Positions 9,916 to 17,923 are shown, counted from the first letter of the stretch. The stretch: 50,489 nucleotides of DNA from Nemertoderma westbladi (GCA_032718475.1 JAUCBJ010007001.1:1-50489), one strand, 5' to 3'. Translations and numbers: made by a program. Notes: a model not told the origin generated them from the sequence alone.

Positions 9916-11708
9916 TCCAGGTCATCAGATTTCGTCCGTCCTTGTTTCCTCTTGACCTTGGCGTTGGCTTTCGCTTTGGATTTTACAACCTTGTCGATTT
10001 TTATCTCGGCACCCTCTGGTATGGTATTGGTCTTCGAGTCGAATAACGGTGGCCATTCGTCTGATGGTCGCTGTAGGAAATCGGGTCCTTTAAACCAAAA
10101 GGATTTATTGTCCGGTTTACAAAAGTCGAGCGGTTGCATCCCCCGTGACGCGATGTCAGCTGGGTTCAGCTTCCCTGGACAGTGACGCCAATCTTGTTTG
10201 AGCGACCGGTCTAATATTTCAGCCCGTCTGTTGGCTACGAAAGTCTTGAACTCAAATGCTTTGTTGTTTATGTACCAAAGTACCAACGTCGCATCCGTCC
10301 AATATGTGACATTCAAGTTAGCCTCCAGCTCGCGTTGAACTAGACTGACAATATCGGTGGATATCGTCCCGGCTTGCAGCTCTCTACGAGGTACAGTCAT
10401 ATACTTCAATGGCATTGTTCTAGCTCTTAAAGTAACGAGAGACACTTTGTAGCTGTCCGATGTCACTTGTCGTCTAAGGTATAAGGTAACCCCCAATCCA
10501 TCCTTGCTAGCGTCACTAAAGCTGTTAAGCTCTAAATCAGCAGGAAAGGTGGTCTGCAAAGGAAAGTATACCCTTGGTATAGTATAGTCTTGTAGGAACG
10601 TCAGTTGGGCTTCCCAGTCCCTCCATTGCTCAGCTAACTTTTCTGGGATGGGGTCGTCCCATTCCAGTCCGGCTTGCCAAATGCTGCGGAGTATGATCCT
10701 AGCATGTAGGATCACTGGACTAATGAAACACAATGGGTCATACAATCGACTCATGGTCGATAAGCAAGTCCTCTTTGTGAGAGGTCTAGTCTGGTCGTTG
10801 GACCTTACACGTACCCTAAAATTGTCGGTGTTAGGGTCCCAACTAAGTCCTAATACTTTGGTCGTCGGTAGAGGTTCTAGGTCTAAGTCCAAGTCACCTC
10901 CACTGCGATCCGTCGAGTCAAATGAGTTCACCAGTTCGGGTTCGTTGGAAACAAATTTCGTCAGGTGAAATCCGCCCTCAGCGAGACAATCCTGGAGTTG
11001 GTGTGCTACGGTTGTAGCGCGCTCCAAAGTGTCACAACTCTTGAGGCCGTCATCCACGTAGAAATCTCGTTCCACAGTCCGAACTACTTTTGAGTCAAAT
11101 TGGTCTCGTCTGTCTAATGCGGTCTGCTTTAAGGCGTACATGGTGCAGTTGGGGCTGTCCCTGGCTCCGAAAACTCTTACCTGCATTTGGTAAGTTTCTG
11201 GCGGAAGTTCTAAGTTTCCGTCCGGATACCAAAGAAACCTCAAGCTGTCCCTGCCCCGCTCCAAAGCCTTAACCTGGTGAAACATAGCCTCTATGTCACA
11301 GGTGAAAGCCACTTTGCATTGTCTAAAACGCATTAGGACTCCCATGAGGTAATTATTCATATTCGGTCCGTCCATCAATTCGCTGTTCATAGACATCCCT
11401 TGGTAAAGCGCGGCACAGTCGTTTACTACACGCACCTTGCCAGGTTTGTCCGGGTGTCGAACAAAATGATGTGGCAGGTAATATGTCTGATCTGTGGTTA
11501 CCTCGGGATTTAACATCCTAATGGCGTATCCCTTTTGGAGATACGTCTGAAGTTGCGCATTGTATTGCATATGGGCCGTCTCATCTTGCAACAATCGCTG
11601 TCTTATTGATTTGAGTCGCCTCAAAGCAAGCGGGTAATTGTTAACGAGCTTAGGTTGTCCATGCCAACCTCGTAGTGGCCATTCACGGTCTGGCGAATGG
11701 TATCTCTC
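9780..11708 (-). CDS. BEL/Pao reverse transcriptase and RNase H
   Basis: The long open frame (9780-11624 and upstream to about 11660) begins in the RT fingers. Motifs in order: V-R-V-V-N-D-C-A-A, F-T-C-D-I-E-A-M-F-H-Q-V (first catalytic Asp), F-G-A-R-D-S-P-N, then D-F-Y-V-D-D-G-L, the YVDD box. The RNase H part shows S-F-S-D-A-S (Asp), P-R-R-E-L-Q-A-G (Glu) and Y-W-T-D-A-T-L-V (Asp), ending in N-P-A-D-I-A-S-R-G and W-x-x-P before the SPD repeat. Just upstream, H-Y-E-V-G-M is in a different frame, so one frameshift lies near 11655-11665. The N-terminal RT part is separated by the ribozyme repeat at 11721-12312. Catalytic residues appear intact. Confidence 0.93.
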   Translation of the reverse strand, partial: ERYHSPDREWPLRGWHGQPKLVNNYPLALRRLKSIRQRLLQDETAHMQYNAQLQTYLQKGYAIRMLNPEVTTDQTYYLPHHFVRHPDKPGKVRVVNDCAALYQGMSMNSELMDGPNMNNYLMGVLMRFRQCKVAFTCDIEAMFHQVKALERGRDSLRFLWYPDGNLELPPETYQMQVRVFGARDSPNCTMYALKQTALDRRDQFDSKVVRTVERDFYVDDGLKSCDTLERATTVAHQLQDCLAEGGFHLTKFVSNEPELVNSFDSTDRSGGDLDLDLEPLPTTKVLGLSWDPNTDNFRVRVRSNDQTRPLTKRTCLSTMSRLYDPLCFISPVILHARIILRSIWQAGLEWDDPIPEKLAEQWRDWEAQLTFLQDYTIPRVYFPLQTTFPADLELNSFSDASKDGLGVTLYLRRQVTSDSYKVSLVTLRARTMPLKYMTVPRRELQAGTISTDIVSLVQRELEANLNVTYWTDATLVLWYINNKAFEFKTFVANRRAEILDRSLKQDWRHCPGKLNPADIASRGMQPLDFCKPDNKSFWFKGPDFLQRPSDEWPPLFDSKTNTIPEGAEIKIDKVVKSKAKANAKVKRKQGRTKSDDLDARPDITPDVSPESRPDARTNLSPDVPREISPDVLPDCSPDYSPD

Positions 11709-11720
11709 ATAATATTTAAT
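11709..11720. repeat. Target-site duplication, left copy
   Basis: The 12-bp word ataatatttaat here is repeated exactly at 12313-12324. The BEL pol frame needs only one copy: reading S-L-N-I on the right side and I-M-R-D on the left. This identifies the duplication as made by insertion of the ribozyme repeat into pol. The left boundary is slightly blurred because the element itself contains attaattaaat-like sequence. Confidence 0.8.
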
Positions 11721-11812
11721 TAAATAAATTGGAGATGAGCTGTTGCAACTGTAATTAAAGGTGTAATATTATGGGTTTGTTCAGAAGTGGAAAAAATGGG
11801 AGCGCGTCACCG

Positions 11813-11823
11813 GGGGTTGAACC
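11813..11823 (-). promoter_or_regulatory. Pol III B-box-like motif (copy 1)
   Basis: The minus strand reads GGTTCAACCCC, matching GGTTCRANNCC. It abuts the 3' end of hammerhead stem I, so the ribozyme fills the whole gap between A and B boxes. The copy-2 equivalent is at 12153-12163 and is identical. Confidence 0.65.
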
Positions 11824-11869
11824 AGCGCTATACGCACGTTTCGGCCTAACAGGCCTCATCAGTAGCGCT
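11824..11869 (-). ncRNA. Type I hammerhead ribozyme, copy 1 (consensus-intact)
   Basis: Read on the minus strand: AGCGCTA (stem I, 3' strand) then CTGATGA, stem II hairpin GGCC-TGTTA-GGCC, GAAA, minimal stem III C-GTGC-G with the closing A-U, cleavage triplet GTA, then TAGCGCT (stem I, 5' strand). Stem I is 7 perfect pairs, extendable by G-U wobbles. All core residues of the hammerhead (CUGANGA, GAAA, NUH) are present. Predicted cleavage is between plus positions 11831 and 11830. Stem III of 2-3 bp is typical of metazoan retroelement hammerheads, which often act as dimers. Confidence 0.9.
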
Positions 11870-11871
11870 AA

Positions 11872-11883
11872 CCAGCTCAGCCA
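11872..11883 (-). promoter_or_regulatory. Pol III A-box-like motif (copy 1)
   Basis: The minus strand reads TGGCTGAGCTGG, matching the A-box consensus TRGYNNARNNGG. It lies 2 bp upstream of the hammerhead stem I. The same motif is present in the second copy 340 bp away. Together with the B box it is spaced about 60 nt start to start, compatible with a tRNA-type internal promoter with a long variable region. Confidence 0.65.
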
Positions 11884-12163
11884 CTAGCCCCTGACACTCG
11901 CAGTCCCACCTAATCCACTTCTATTGAACGGGCAGTCTTAAGTTGCAAATATTCTATCTCTAACAGCGGACCTAACGGCCTCAAGTATGCTAGAGTGAAA
12001 CAGGAGGGAAGTACAAATAAATAAATATTCAGCTCGGTATTGCTGCCAGGTGATATTAATTAAATGAATTGGAGATGAGCTGTTGCAACTGTAATTAAAG
12101 GTGTAATATTATGGGTTTGTTCAGAAGTGGAAAAAATGGGAGCGCATCACCGGGGGTTGAACC

Positions 12164-12209
12164 AGTGCTATACGCACGTTTCAGCCTAACAGGCCTCATC
12201 AGTAGCGCT
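12164..12209 (-). ncRNA. Type I hammerhead ribozyme, copy 2 (slightly decayed)
   Basis: The same architecture lies exactly 340 bp from copy 1. Core CTGATGA, GAAA and GTA are kept. Two changes weaken stems: the stem II closing pair is G-U instead of G-C (ggct for ggcc), and stem I has one C-A mismatch (TAGCACT for TAGCGCT). Predicted cleavage is between 12171 and 12170. Cleavage at both copies would release a 340-nt monomer RNA. Confidence 0.87.
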
Positions 12210-12261
12210 AACCAGCTCAGCCACTAGCCCCTGACACTCGCAGTCCCACCTAATCCACCGC

Positions 12262-12312
12262 GACGCGCCCCCATTTTTTTCCACTTCTGAACAAACCCAT
12301 AATATTACACCT
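12262..12312. repeat. Fold-back arm of the ribozyme repeat
   Basis: This 51-bp segment is the near-exact reverse complement of 12099-12148 (and of the equivalent segment in the other unit, 11759-11808). In RNA from the minus strand the element's 5' end would pair with an internal segment and enclose hammerhead copy 2. It replaces the normal unit sequence upstream of the ggtggattagg junction, suggesting template switching or snap-back priming during insertion. Confidence 0.8.
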
Positions 12313-12324
12313 ATAATATTTAAT

Positions 12325-13445
12325 GACCGTTTTTCCTGTTCTGACATAGCGGTCTCGTAACTACCGGGTTCTGCTGAGTCCTGTTCCAACCATTGAATGG
12401 TCCGTTCAGTCAGCAGTCGGTCAAGTGCTGCTTGCACTGCGCCATGGTCCTCATCCACATCTTCGTCCGCTGCGGTGGCTAGTGTCAATGTGTCTGGTAG
12501 GCTCGCAAGCCTTCTGGTGTCACTAGTCGGCGTCGAATCGTCTAGTGGCGGTTTGACAACCTTTTGATCTGTCGGTAGGCTCGCAAGCCTTCCAAGATCA
12601 ATGACCGGTGTCGAAGCTTGGTGGGTGTGGTCAATGACCTTCGGATTTTTCGGTAGGCTCTCAAGCCTTCCAAAATCCTCGTTCATCGAGTCATCCACAG
12701 CAACAACCCTTTGGTCTTCAGTAGTCAATACAACCTGGTTTACTGCAAGTAGTTGTAAGTCAGAGGTCCGTGTGGTCGTGTCCAGATCAGCTACGTCAGT
12801 ATCAGTGGCGTCTGCATTAGCGACGCAAGTCTGTCGTAGTGCCGTCTGTACAATTGGACCACAGGAGTGTGAAGGAGAATTATCTATAGTGTTAGTCAAT
12901 AAACTACACGTACTCAAAACGTCGTCCTCCTGGTCACTTAGCTCTAGTGAACGTATTGGTGCTCTAGTATACCAACCTATGGGAGTTCTACATGCGTAGG
13001 GGTTGCCCGCTGTAATAACAGATGGGCGTGTCTCCCATACCTGATGTACGTTAAACTGGTCTGTCCCAATCAACATCGCGATTGAGCGATAATTAACAGG
13101 ACATTCTGGTATTCCAAGGTGTCGGAAATACTTACGATCTTCCGGTGATTGCTCTGGCACAGGGCCGAGCAAGTTACTAAAGTCCTTCGTAGCTGCAAAG
13201 GTCAAATTTCTTACCGGAAGTAATGAGCGCTCCTCCTTGCTGTGTTCCGCTTTGGAAAGAAGAGTGTCTAAGGTTAATTTTACTCTTGTCACAGGGATCG
13301 CAATCTTACCATGCATGCTACTTACAGTATATTGAGCAGTCTTACCTTGACTCATGTCCGTAACCACGTCGGCTACTTGTTCATCGACATAACTATGCGA
13401 TGACGCAGAGTCTAAGATAGCGTATATATACGCTTGCTCCCTCGG
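12325..13445 (-). CDS. BEL aspartic protease and start of RT region
   Basis: In the sense direction the frame starts near 13445 with A-I-L-D-S-A-S-S-H-S-Y-V, the retropepsin active-site loop (Asp codon 13410-13412). The usual D-S/T-G triad is D-S-A here. About 380 residues follow, corresponding to the DUF1758/A17-type protease and a long linker, then L-T-E-R-T-I-Q-W-L and M-S-E-Q-E-K-R-S just before the RT, where the ribozyme repeat interrupts the frame. The linker contains three palindromic mini-elements, two read as G-R-L-A/E-S-L-P and one as R-R-L-A-S-L-P. A one-base shift near 13440 separates it from the gag/zinc frame. Confidence 0.8.
12496..12671 (-). repeat. Three palindromic mini-elements in the protease linker
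   Basis: Copies at 12496-12515, 12574-12593 and 12652-12671 recur about every 78 bp. They are read as R-R-L-A-S-L-P, G-R-L-A-S-L-P and G-R-L-E-S-L-P. The last has a loop change only (TGAG instead of TGCG on the sense strand). The 78-bp spacing is compatible with tandem duplication of a larger coding unit. Confidence 0.85.
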
Positions 13446-14651
13446 GTTCCGGTAATCTTTATAGGAATCACGCTAAACCCTTTCAATTGGTTCTGTGTGA
13501 GGAGTGTTACCGATGGCTGTTCCTCACCTGCATGCACGTAGAAAGTGTCGTCTTCCTCCTCCTCCTCGTCCTCGTCCGATGATCCTGACTGGTTCGTACA
13601 ATCTGCGTAGAACGTACGGATCTCGCGCGGCGCACGCTCCTTGTATAGTGCGTCGCATCTAGCCGCTTTATCTGGATGCTCTCATCGAAAGCGTTTGGTC
13701 GGAGTATGACTAGTTCTGTGAAGCAACGCGTCATGGTTACGTCCACACTGAGGACATGTATCGTCGCTCGGGCAATCCTTCCGGATGTATCCTGGCTTCG
13801 TACATCTCCAGCAAGAATCTAAGGATCAAATTTGAAGTCTTCGCTCTTCGATTCCTAACTCCCTAAAAGCGCGACATCCACGAAGTTTATGTCCGCTATA
13901 GTTTCTGCCGTTCTGCTCGCAGTATGAGCATCCCACAAAGTCCGCCGGCAACTGTTGTCGTGGCTGCGTGGTGCCGATAGGCGTCAGAACTTTAGAAGTC
14001 TCAGTAGGGGTGGCATAGGTAATGGCTTTCGCGTTTGTTGGAAATGGTTTTGTCCGAGTCGGCGCAGAAATAGCTATCCCTTCTGCTGCGATATGGTGAT
14101 CGGTGTAATTCGATCGAGTCTCGATAACGGCCTCCCACGAAATCAGTTGGTAGACGTTGGTGAGTTTTAATAGCCCGCCGGCTTCTTCACGCTGGTACTC
14201 GATGCGTCGCCATTCTCGTCGAAGTCGATGATGAAGTCGACCGATTATCCTGATGAGAACCGTCGGTGCGTTAGCGTACTCGAGTTGTCCAATGGACTGT
14301 AAAGTCCCTATAGCGTTCTTGATTTCGTCCGCGAGTCGTAGAAGGTCGATCGATTTCGAAATGCTGTCTCCTCTGCAGAGGTCTTCGATAATGGATTTTG
14401 CCATGGCGACGTTACCTCCGTAAATCGAATACAAACGGTCGTACGCCAACTCAAAGGCATCTGGAACACCAATAAAGGTTTCCGCTAATCGTTTCGGCTC
14501 ACCAGACAGGACTAGGAGCAAGTAATTAAAATTCTCTGTCGAGGTGAAAGAATACTTAGCGATCTGGGACTCTACATAGTCTACCAGTGTACACCAGTGT
14601 TTTGCTTTGCCAGAGAACTTCGGCGGTTGCTGTGCCGGTATCCGTGTCTAG
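13446..14651 (-). pseudogene. BEL gag (DUF1759-like) with zinc knuckles
   Basis: The frame opens after a TAG near 14651 and begins P-P-K-F-S-G-K, then L-V-D-Y-V-E-S-Q-I, F-N-Y-L-L-L-V-L-S-G-E-P: the DUF1759 capsid-like pattern. A zinc knuckle C-x2-C-x9-H-x4-C follows (CSYC...H...C). A TGA stops the frame at 13828-13826, but the same frame continues with C-W-R-C-T-K-P-G-Y-I-R-K-D-C (His of the knuckle replaced by Tyr) and C-P-Q-C-G-R-N-H-D-A-L-L-H, the BEL gag/protease junction signature. A second TGA (13684-13682) is followed in frame by an acidic D/E-rich tract. The chain would bind element RNA and form particles; it now has two stops. Confidence 0.85.
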
Positions 14652-14859
14652 CCGCGAATTTCGCAATCTCGCTAACTAAATCTAACTGTCCGCGTCCCTG
14701 TTCGGTTGCGTCGTCCAGTCGTTCCCTTCCGCACGTTGTTCGTCGGTAAGAATTATTAACGGGATCTTCTTCTCGATGGGTCGGAGTCTGTCAAGTCTCC
14801 TGTTCTCTCCTTGGTGGTCGATGTAGTCTAGGTTGTTCTAACTCCACGCTGGTTTGTGA

Positions 14860-15420
14860 TCAATCCGACGGTTGCGCTTCAAGTCGCTCCTCGAGTTGAG
14901 CTAGTCGGTCTGTCATCTCGGTAAACTGTTTGGCGCTGATCGTTTCCGCTGGTTGCAACGTGGGTTTCCGAAAGGGTGTTTCTCGTGGTGGGTTGTCGAC
15001 GAATTGGTTCATCGATCGTTCCTCTCGTTTGTAATCCGCTGCCGCTGCTGCCGCCCCAGTACGGAATAATTCCCGTTCCATCGACTCCGAGTCACTGGAT
15101 GAATCGCTGTCGTCCGGATAAGGTGGTTGGCGGGTTCGCGTCCGGCGTATTACTCTTGGTCGAGTTCGTTGTGGTCTGGGATCTACGGCTCTCCGTTGTT
15201 CGGTAGGCTCGCAAGCCTTCCACGTAGTCGTAGGTCTCGTTGAACTCGGTTCGATCCTGTGGGTACTACCCACATCCGTCATCCTTCGTTGTTCGGTAGG
15301 CTCGCAAGCCTTCCACGAAGTCGTAGGTCTCGATAAACACTGGGTGAGGGGTCTAGTAAAAACATCGGGGTTAAGTTCTACTGTAGGTTTATAAATGACT
15401 GGGTTCGCGCAGCACGTCAC
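14860..15420 (-). CDS. BEL gag linker with duplicated WKACEPT segment
   Basis: This open frame of 186 codons lies upstream of the DUF1759 region. It holds two near-identical segments (about 49 bp each) reading R-P-T-T-x-W-K-A-C-E-P-T-E-Q-R-R, each built around a palindromic mini-element (15202-15221 and 15295-15314). It then has an Arg-rich stretch, an acidic D-S-D-S-S-S-D-S-E-S tract, a poly-Ala run, and a C-terminal heptad-like L-A-Q-L-E-E-R-L-E. It is probably part of gag, joined to the next region by frameshift or splicing; the 14651-14860 interval also has gag-like content (E-I-A-K-F-A-A-R) in another frame. Confidence 0.55.
   Translation of the reverse strand: MTCCANPVIYKPTVELNPDVFTRPLTQCLSRPTTSWKACEPTEQRRMTDVGSTHRIEPSSTRPTTTWKACEPTEQRRAVDPRPQRTRPRVIRRTRTRQPPYPDDSDSSSDSESMERELFRTGAAAAAADYKREERSMNQFVDNPPRETPFRKPTLQPAETISAKQFTEMTDRLAQLEERLEAQPSD
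15202..15314 (-). repeat. Two palindromic mini-elements read in a second frame
   Basis: Copies at 15202-15221 and 15295-15314 are identical to the protease-linker copies at the DNA level but are translated as W-K-A-C-E-P-T. They lie in longer direct repeats of about 49 bp. Confidence 0.85.
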
Positions 15421-16795
15421 AGGTTTAACTTGTAATTCACAGGTAATTCACAGCACGTCACAGGTTTAACTTTACTCACCTGTTTTACCGTCATAAACGC
15501 AGGTTCGTCTCTCTCTTCTAGTAAACTTAGGTGGACTACTTATCTTACCTGCGAGAATCGGCGATGAAGTCGCTCGTGGCTGCGGAATTGATTCCGACAT
15601 AACAAACCTATTCGCTTTCGTCCTTCTGGGCTCCTCCCGGAGGTGCACCCACGAGGCGGACGAGTTTCCACCACCCCTGGGGCCAGTCCGACTGATGTTA
15701 TTATCAGACCGGGCCGGAGGGTGGCCCGATGCTTCCCGGGTTCTGTTTTCGGTCCCCCGATCACACCGGCACAGCTCGTCGAACGCGTAGCCAGATGGTC
15801 GGCTACTGTCAACTTACTGTGGCCTGACTGTACATTGAGCCAACTCAAAGTATAACAAAGAGTCAACCGGCAGGTGGACCAGTCGATAGCGATGAAGCAC
15901 CAAGGTCACCCCTGGGCCTAACCGACGGTCTTGTCCCAAGCGGGCTTGCGCTACCCAACATTGGAATTTTGACACGTTTTCACCTGCCTCGCCGGCAGTA
16001 TTGAGGGGAAGTAAGTTCCGCAAACAATACTGACTAGCTCGAAAGCTAGGAACAAGTAACCACTTACCAGTCACTGTACACGTGTACTCAACAGATGTTC
16101 ACAAAATCAAGTACACAACGGTAAGCACAAAATCGAACACATACCATGCACACACAGAAGACAAAATCGGGAAAGACAAAATCGGGGTCAAATCAGAGGG
16201 GACAAATTGTATCGACCAACAGGCTAATTTAGAGTACCTTATTTTGCCGTCAGGGCAAAATAACATTGTGTGCACAAAGTATGCTGGGGCGCAGTAGAGA
16301 TATGGTCCTACTAATACCAGCGGTGACTGGACCAACTGGCAAGGGTTCCCATACTCACTCGCAGTGGCCACACATACAATCACGTGTACTCATGTACCCA
16401 CAGCAACAGAAAGCTCAAAGACCCGAACAAATCCCAAAGACCAATCAGCTGAACATGGAGACAATAATATATAGTATCAAAAAAACGGAACAGCTGATGA
16501 CCAAAGGAACCCGTTCAAGCCCCAAGCAAACTGCCACTGATCGCCCACATACAAAACATAGTTCACACCACATGAACCACAAATCACGCCATGCCACCAC
16601 CCCTACTGTGTACAGGACTGGCAGTACGGCAACATGCCGACTAGACGGTACCACGGCACCATGGCAATTCATGGTTCGTTAGACACGAGGGCCTTCAGTC
16701 ACTCCCTAGCACTATATAAAAGATTTAACGTGCCCCTAGACCCTCATGAGTCCGCCGCCGCCTGTTTCACGCACCCCTATAGAGACCTCACCTCT
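15421..16795. other. BEL internal non-coding interval with splice-donor-like sites
   Basis: No gag-like frame is recognisable across this 1.4 kb. The 15590-15830 part is GC-rich with short hairpins. On the sense strand there are strong donor matches: CAG|GTGAGT (plus 15474-15479), GCAG|GTAAG (plus 15544-15548) and CTG|GTAAGT (plus 16063-16067). Repeated gacaaaatcgggg words lie near 16160-16190. It may be an intron or a structured leader inside gag, or inserted DNA of unknown type. Confidence 0.4.
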
Positions 16796-17482
16796 TTAGG
16801 TACGTGATTTTATTTGCCGTGCCTCCAACTGAGCACGAGCGTCAGATGCCGCTTTCTTCCGCGCTAACTCATCAGATGCTGCCTGTCTTGCTGCTGCCGC
16901 TGCAGCCGCTTCTTGCGCCAAGTCCTCCTCCAGTCTCCGCATTTCCGAGGCTTCGAATTCGGCTTGAGCCTGGAGTTTCGCAACCCTTGCTTCATCCTCT
17001 CTGCGTTGTTTCTCTCCCTCGATGGCGATCTGTGCCATCTGCCATTGCGCTTCTTCCTCGGCAACTTGTTGTCGGCGTGCGACCTCCTGTTGTTGTCGAG
17101 TAATTACAGACGCTGTCCTACTAACGTCGCCAACGTCGCTCCGCACACTATCGAACGATCTATCCATTGGTGGATTTTGGTAGGCTCGCGAGCCTTCCGT
17201 AGATAGAACTTCTGTCGTCCCTCTCTGTACAACTTCCGGTTCTTCGATTGGTACTCCGCATCTACGAAGAAAATTGGTGAGCGTCCCTAACCTCCCGTCC
17301 AGGCAGTATAGTTCTTCCTCCTCTTCGGGTTGTAATAATGCGTCCGAAACCGACTCACCTAGCAGTTGGTCAAACTGCTCCTGTTGAGCCAATCTTATTA
17401 CTGACTTAAACTGGATAAGGCTTTCTCTCGCACTTACCAACTTATCTATTATCTTCACCTGAGTAAAGTTGTCGCCACGCAA
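16796..17482 (-). CDS. BEL gag-like protein with long coiled coil
   Basis: The 228-residue frame has a globular N-terminus (I-I-D-K-L-V-S-A-R-E-S-L-I-Q-F-K...), a glutamate run, a T-E-G-S-R-A-Y-Q segment encoded by a palindromic mini-element (17179-17198), and then about 100 residues of Q/E/A/R-rich helix (V-A-R-R-Q-Q-V-A-E-E-E-A...) predicted by eye to be coiled coil, with an eight-Ala stretch. BEL gags often begin with such coiled coils. Coding sense extends upstream to about 17500 (L-H-E-L-A-E-L-R), where an acceptor-like AG sits. Confidence 0.6.
   Translation of the reverse strand: MRGDNFTQVKIIDKLVSARESLIQFKSVIRLAQQEQFDQLLGESVSDALLQPEEEEELYCLDGRLGTLTNFLRRCGVPIEEPEVVQRGTTEVLSTEGSRAYQNPPMDRSFDSVRSDVGDVSRTASVITRQQQEVARRQQVAEEEAQWQMAQIAIEGEKQRREDEARVAKLQAQAEFEASEMRRLEEDLAQEAAAAAAARQAASDELARKKAASDARAQLEARQIKSRT
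17179..17198 (-). repeat. Palindromic mini-element read in a third frame
   Basis: The sense strand reads GGAAGGCTCGCGAGCCTACC, translated E-G-S-R-A-Y-Q in the coiled-coil gag. The single change is in the loop (TGCG to CGCG). Confidence 0.85.
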
Positions 17483-17530
17483 CTCTGCAAGTTCGTGTAA
17501 ACTTTAAGTTTATCTACGGAAGCATGTACC

Positions 17531-17923
17531 CTACTTTCTATCCTTACCTTGTATGGTGTAGAACTCGTATCTCGACATTGGGGCGGTTAACTCGCATAAA
17601 ATGCGAAAACCTTCTCCGAGGTTCCGAGTAATCTGGGCCATGTGTCCTCCTATGCTTCTAATGACGTTCTCCTGGCTTCCAGTCGAACTTACCATGTCCG
17701 GTTCCCGCGATCTAGTCTGCGGGACAGTAAGGAAATCTTCGATTCTGCCGTCGCCACGCGTTGCGGCTTCCGGTATTTCCGTTCGGGGTACCGGCGACGC
17801 ACGCGGTGTGACATCGGTAGAATCTCGGGTTCTCCTTCTCAGTTCGTCTACTGTCGATCTGTCCGGGTCGCACGAGTCATAGTCGGTAGGGGGGTATCGA
17901 GTCGAATGTGGTGTATCACTCAT
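17531..17923 (-). CDS. BEL first ORF, probable gag N-terminus
   Basis: An ATG at 17923 starts a 130-residue frame beginning M-S-D-T-P-H-S-T-R. It is polar and Arg/Ser/Thr-rich, then M-A-Q-I-T-R-N-L-G-E-G-F near the end. A donor-like CAAG|GTAAG (GTAAG at plus 17547-17543) occurs 4 codons before the stop, and joining to the AG near 17500 would continue into the coiled-coil frame. Either a tiny intron of about 50 bp or a frameshift separates the two. No domain is recognised. Confidence 0.5.
   Translation of the reverse strand: MSDTPHSTRYPPTDYDSCDPDRSTVDELRRRTRDSTDVTPRASPVPRTEIPEAATRGDGRIEDFLTVPQTRSREPDMVSSTGSQENVIRSIGGHMAQITRNLGEGFRILCELTAPMSRYEFYTIQGKDRK

Larger units (their letters stand above)
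11721..12312 (-). mobile_element. Retrozyme-like tandem hammerhead repeat (SINE-like)
   Basis: Two direct copies of a 340-bp unit (for example ggagatgagc at 11731 and 12071) lie inside the BEL pol gene between 12-bp target duplications. The first copy in plus coordinates is full length; the second is partial and ends at about 12260. On the minus strand each copy contains a type I hammerhead ribozyme and A-box-like and B-box-like Pol III motifs. The sense 5' end (12312-12262) is an inverted copy of an internal segment. No protein is encoded. Size, tandem organisation and very short stem III match metazoan retrozymes and the Pol III SINE-like Sm-alpha repeats of schistosomes. Mobilisation by a LINE- or Penelope-type enzyme is an inference. 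Confidence 0.85.

Noticed and set aside
11721-12260. CRISPR-like direct repeats
   Set aside because: There are only two long 340-bp copies with ribozyme structure in animal DNA; no short repeat-spacer pattern.
14245-14262. CTGATGAGAAC as another hammerhead core
   Set aside because: No GAAA-stem-NUH arrangement or pairing flanks follow; it is inside gag coding sequence.
15540-16383. Open frames in the BEL interior (15540-15866, 16099-16383)
   Set aside because: No gag-like composition or motif and overlapping frames on both strands; treated as non-coding.
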